Positions 5,515 through 8,163 of a DNA stretch of 8,163 nt are shown here, one piece after another. Location: contig JACQUC010000224.1 of the NCBI GenBank assembly GCA_016210495.1, positions 1 through 8,163 of the forward strand. Direction: 5' to 3'. A program made the translations under genes and the position numbers. Source of the DNA: Chloroflexota bacterium (GTDB lineage: Bacteria > Chloroflexota > FW602-bin22 > JACPRP01). Position 1 is the stretch's first letter. Each line of letters begins with the position of its first letter. The notes beneath the pieces are model-generated. The model did not search any database and was not told the origin of the DNA. It was given only the letters and a program-made list of their open reading frames with translations.

Positions 5515-6705
5515 GTGGCACGCGAGGTGCGCTCGGAAAAGATATTAACGCCCGACTTCACGCTGACCTGCTCGTCGGCTTTCTTGTTCTGGACTGTGGT
5601 CAACCTGTTGTTGCCCACGATGCCGGTCTACGCGCTTGCGGTTGGGGGCACGGAGGCCCACATGGGCCTCGTCGTGTTCTCCTACACGGTCGTGGTCTTC
5701 GTTATCAGGCCATTCGTCGGCCAGTGGAACGAGAGACTCGGCCCATCTCGTTTGATGCGACCAGGCGCGGCGGTAATGATCTTGACGGCGGCGGCCTACT
5801 TCTTCGTTCGCGACCCCTGGTCGCTTATGGCCGTCAGGGCGATGCAGGGGGTCGGCATGGGCCTGTACAGCACCTCCGCGAGCACCCTCATCGCCTTCGC
5901 CGCTCCGCCAAGGCGCCGGGGCGAAGCGCTGGGCATCTACTCGACGTCTCTTTCGGTAACGCTGGCCATCGGCCCCGCTCTAGGTATGTTCGTGGTCAAT
6001 TCCCTTGACTTCCGGACACTTTTCGTCATAACTTCCATCCTGACGGCCTTGGCCGCCGGGATGACGTTTTCCGTGGATCGCGCGGGCCGATACAGACCAG
6101 CAACCCCTCAAGCGGGCAAGCTTGTAAACGAAGCGGCTTTCCTGCCGTCTCTTATGGCCTTTGCAGCCTATTTCGCCTACGGCGGGCTTACCTCGTACAT
6201 TCCGATTTACGCTGTGGAGAGGGGCCTGGCCAATCCGGGTCTCTTCTTCACAGCCTACGCGGGCGCCGCTATTTTGGTGCGAACGGTGGGCGGCAGGCTC
6301 TCCGACGTCTTCGGCCGCACGCGGGTCGTTATTCCCGCGAGCGTTTGCACCTGCGTGGCAATGTGGTGGTTGTCGATGGCCTCCGATGCCTGGGCCGTCC
6401 TGGTCGTCGGCATTCTGTATGGCACTGGTACCGGCATGCTTTACCCGACTTTGATGGCGCAAGCCGTCGACCGAGCCGCACCACAGGAACGAGGCAGCGC
6501 TATGGCGACGTTTCTGGCGATTCTCGAGCTGGGGATAACATCAGGGGCCATGACGGCATCGCTGATTAGTGAGCGAGCCTCCATAAGCGCGATCTGGGCG
6601 GTCGCGGGCTCAGTCGGCTTCCTGGGCTTGATCTCTTATTCGTTCCAGTCCGCGCGTGAGAGCAGATCTATCGCCACCACGGAGACGCGGAGACATGGAG
6701 GGTGA
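5515..6705 (+). CDS. MFS exporter 3 of the array, with repeat-derived C-terminal tail
   Basis: A 396-residue, 12-helix major facilitator. Seen: PDFTLTCSSAF entry to TM1 (13-23); first motif A RPFVGQWNERLG (65-76), where the usual Asp is Glu73; motif B-like RAMQGVGMG (108-116); RRRGEALG; GPALG in TM5; SVDRAGRYRP in the central loop; second motif A GGRLSDVFGRTR; and LELGIT in TM11 with the family Glu. Probably a proton-coupled exporter, substrate unknown; closest to MFS4 (RDPW/GDPW loop, tail QSARE). The final eight residues TETRRHGG exceed the family length and are the translation of a dispersed repeat. GTG 5515 aligns exactly with the paralogs and sits nine bases after GGGAGG (5500-5505); TTG 5512, one codon earlier, is equally possible biologically. 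Confidence 0.9.
   Translation: MAREVRSEKILTPDFTLTCSSAFLFWTVVNLLLPTMPVYALAVGGTEAHMGLVVFSYTVVVFVIRPFVGQWNERLGPSRLMRPGAAVMILTAAAYFFVRDPWSLMAVRAMQGVGMGLYSTSASTLIAFAAPPRRRGEALGIYSTSLSVTLAIGPALGMFVVNSLDFRTLFVITSILTALAAGMTFSVDRAGRYRPATPQAGKLVNEAAFLPSLMAFAAYFAYGGLTSYIPIYAVERGLANPGLFFTAYAGAAILVRTVGGRLSDVFGRTRVVIPASVCTCVAMWWLSMASDAWAVLVVGILYGTGTGMLYPTLMAQAVDRAAPQERGSAMATFLAILELGITSGAMTASLISERASISAIWAVAGSVGFLGLISYSFQSARESRSIATTETRRHGG
6674..6702 (+). repeat. Purine-rich dispersed repeat, copy 2, fused to the MFS3 3' end
   Basis: CCACCACGGAGACGCGGAGA followed by CATGGAGGG overlaps the last codons of MFS3, encoding its extra tail TETRRHGG before the TGA at 6703. It is the same family and orientation as 5418-5460. 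The other three full paralogs end before this point, so the repeat appears to have replaced or moved the original stop. Confidence 0.6.
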
Positions 6706-6735
6706 TACGCTACGGAATATCGCAGAAACGTAGGG

Positions 6736-6747
6736 GCGGACGTCCGC
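6736..6747. repeat. Palindrome GCGGACGTCCGC in the MFS3-MFS4 gap
   Basis: A perfect 12-bp palindrome preceded by CGTAGGG and followed by TGTCCGGCC. The CGTAG(C/G)G lead-in is shared with the inverted repeat at 22-42, suggesting one dispersed intergenic family. There is no T-run, so it is a weak terminator candidate at best. Confidence 0.45.
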
Positions 6748-6770
6748 TGTCCGGCCTGGGGTGGGGTTGG

Positions 6771-6800
6771 TTCAAGCATTTCTGCAAGCTGGCGTATGCT
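6771..6800 (+). promoter_or_regulatory. Possible promoter for MFS4
   Basis: -35-like TTCAAG (6771-6776), an 18-base spacer and -10 TATGCT (6795-6800), giving a leader of about 67 bases before the MFS4 start. The -10 is fair but the -35 is poor. MFS4 could instead be read from upstream transcripts. Confidence 0.35.
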
Positions 6801-6873
6801 ACCAGGAGAGCCTCCCGAGACGAACACGGGGTAATGACCAAGGTAGACAGCAAGCAAGGACTGGGGAAAGAGG

Positions 6874-8040
6874 TTGGTGCTAGAATCCGGTAGGCAAAGA
6901 CTGTTCACCGTCGACTTCTCGCTCACTTGCGCTGCGTCCTTTCTGTCCTGGACGGTGAACAACCTTCTGCTGGCGACGCTGCCGATCTATGTTCTGGCGC
7001 TGGGTGGCAAAGATAATCACCTGGGCTACGTCGTGGCGGCGTACAATCTGTCGCTGTTCGTCAGCAGGCCTCTGGCAGGCAAGTGGTCCGAGCGACTGGG
7101 GCCGGCCTTGCTGCTGCGCGTGGGAGCTGGGATGCTCTTCGTGAGCATCTTCGCTTATCTTCTTGTCGGCGATCCCTGGTGGGCGATTGCCGTGAGAGCG
7201 GCGCACGGCGTGGGTATGGGCATCTACACGACCTCCGCGACGACCATCGCCTCCTACGCTGCTCCGGCAAACCGCCGAGGAGAGGCGCTGGGCATATTCT
7301 CAACGGCCCTCGCCCTGACACTGGCCATCGGCCCCGCGCTGGGCATGCTCATCGTCGATGCCTACAGCTATCAGACGCTGTTTGTCGTCATCTGGCTTAT
7401 GACCACGGCCTCGGCCCTAATGGCCTATCGCGTGGATCGTGGCGGGCGCTACGGGCAGGCGGGCGGGCGCACTGGCAAGCTGTTCAACACGGACGCGCTG
7501 TTGCCCTCCCTGGTGGGGTTCGCGGTCTACTTCTCCTACGGAGGACTGAGCTCTTACCTGCCAGTTTACGCTTTGGAACGGGGGCTGGCCAATCCCGGCC
7601 TCTTCTTCACCGCCTACGCCGTCGGAGCCATTTCCATTCGTATTGTGGGAGGAAAGCTCTCGGACGCGTTTGGACGGTCGCGGGTCATTATTCCTGCGAT
7701 AGTGTTGATGGGTTTTTCGCTGTTGGTGCTTTCGGCAGCAGCGGACGCCTGGTCGGTAGTAACTGCGGGCTGGCTTTTTGGCCTGGGTAGCGGCGTTCTG
7801 TACCCCACGCTGATGGCGCTGGCCGTAGACCGCTCGTCCCCTCAGGAGCGAGGCAGCGCTATGGCCACCTTGCTGGGTACGTTGGAGTTGGGTATCACCT
7901 TCGGGGCGATATTCGGGTCTCTTGTAGTCGCGCGTGCGCCCCTGCCTGTGATCTGGCTGGCATCGTCGTTTCTGGCATTCCTGGGCTTGCTCCTCTACGT
8001 CTATCAGTCGGCGCGCGAGAGGCGGGTCGGTTTAACGTGA
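6874..8040 (+). CDS. MFS exporter 4 of the array
   Basis: A 388-residue, 12-helix major facilitator that aligns end to end with MFS1 without gaps. Seen: VDFSLTCAASF (13-23) into TM1, which holds Asn29-Asn30; first motif A SRPLAGKWSERLG (64-76) with Glu73 for the usual Asp; RAAHGVGMG (108-116); NRRGEALG; GPALG in TM5; RVDRGGRYG central loop; second motif A GGKLSDAFGRSR; DRSSPQERGSAMATLLG and LELGIT in TM11. Likely a proton-coupled exporter; substrate unknown. TTG 6874 follows AAAGAGG with no spacing, while GTG 6877, the next codon, has three bases; either is possible, and 6874 matches MFS1 and the relic in length. A MoaD/ThiS-like gene starts 17 bases after its stop, probably in the same transcript. 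Confidence 0.9.
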   Translation: MVLESGRQRLFTVDFSLTCAASFLSWTVNNLLLATLPIYVLALGGKDNHLGYVVAAYNLSLFVSRPLAGKWSERLGPALLLRVGAGMLFVSIFAYLLVGDPWWAIAVRAAHGVGMGIYTTSATTIASYAAPANRRGEALGIFSTALALTLAIGPALGMLIVDAYSYQTLFVVIWLMTTASALMAYRVDRGGRYGQAGGRTGKLFNTDALLPSLVGFAVYFSYGGLSSYLPVYALERGLANPGLFFTAYAVGAISIRIVGGKLSDAFGRSRVIIPAIVLMGFSLLVLSAAADAWSVVTAGWLFGLGSGVLYPTLMALAVDRSSPQERGSAMATLLGTLELGITFGAIFGSLVVARAPLPVIWLASSFLAFLGLLLYVYQSARERRVGLT

Positions 8041-8057
8041 GTTGACGAGGAAAACCG

Positions 8058-8163
8058 GTGGTAACGGTCAAAGTCAAGTTCTATGGAGTCATCAAGGACG
8101 TGACGGACGGGCCGTCGACGGAGGTCGAGGTCAAGGACGACGCGACGATATTCGATCTGGTCC
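8058..8163 (+). CDS. MoaD/ThiS-family sulfur-carrier protein (5' part only)
   Basis: The first 35 codons of a gene cut by the window edge. It begins MVTVKVKFYGVIKDVT, continues through TEVEVKDDATIFDLV and stays open. The β-strand, FYGxxKDVT turn, second β-strand and 'ATIFDLV' helix start match the β-grasp fold of MoaD/ThiS sulfur carriers, which deliver sulfur from a C-terminal Gly-Gly thiocarboxylate to molybdopterin, thiamine or other products. The Gly-Gly end lies outside the window, so the identity rests on the N-terminal half only. GTG 8058 follows GAGG (8047-8050) by seven bases. The gap to MFS4 is 17 bases, so co-transcription is likely. Confidence 0.72.
   Translation, partial: MVTVKVKFYGVIKDVTDGPSTEVEVKDDATIFDLV

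Noticed and set aside
7083..7790. Alternative-frame 235-codon ORF inside MFS4
   Set aside because: It is Arg/Gly-rich without recognisable motifs, while the overlapping frame is a full MFS protein with all family motifs. Frames at 4716-5330 (plus) and 4168-4776 (minus) were rejected for the same reason.

Overview
The window looks like a chromosomal segment from a GC-rich, free-living bacterium. Coding density is high, TTG and GTG starts are frequent, and sigma70-type promoters and GGAGG-type ribosome binding sites can be read directly. Short intergenic inverted repeats and the 'ACGGAGACGCGGAGA' type of dispersed repeat are common in environmental bacteria such as Chloroflexota. That placement is a low-confidence inference; no marker gene in the window fixes the taxonomy. 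I found no tRNA, rRNA, CRISPR array, transposase or phage gene.

Left part (about 91-2530, minus strand): a three-gene set reading leftwards. It comprises a two-transmembrane potassium channel with a cytoplasmic RCK (TrkA-type) domain, a stand-alone cyclic-nucleotide-binding domain protein that overlaps the channel by 4 bases (GTGA), and, after a 59-base gap, an endonuclease III-family DNA glycosylase. A strong promoter (TTGACT-N17-TACAAT on the minus strand) drives the set and excludes the longer channel starts. The channel and sensor genes look like one split ligand-regulated channel; the glycosylase is probably an unrelated passenger.

Right part (2630-8163, plus strand): a divergent promoter (TTGACT-N18-TAAACT) opens a tandem array of four full-length MFS exporters (MFS1 to MFS4, in order) of one colinear family. 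Between MFS1 and MFS2 lies the 57-codon remnant of a fifth member: residues 1-22 joined in frame to residues 354-388, with exactly 331 codons missing relative to the 388-residue family length. The remnant's stop overlaps the GTG start of MFS2 (GTGA), so the remnant now acts as a translated leader. MFS1 and MFS2 form one subtype, MFS3 and MFS4 another. MFS3 carries an 8-residue C-terminal extension encoded by a dispersed repeat that runs into the gene's end. After MFS4, with a 17-base gap, begins a MoaD/ThiS-type sulfur-carrier gene cut by the window edge.

Intergenic stretches hold short perfect inverted repeats (22-42, 3924-3940, 6736-6747), two copies of a purine-rich dispersed repeat (5418-5460, 6674-6702) and a small palindrome before MFS3 (5479-5491). 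No gene-free stretch exceeds about 170 bases. The most noteworthy points are the MFS array with its precise in-frame deletion relic and the split channel/cNMP sensor pair; the exporters' substrates cannot be read from the sequence.
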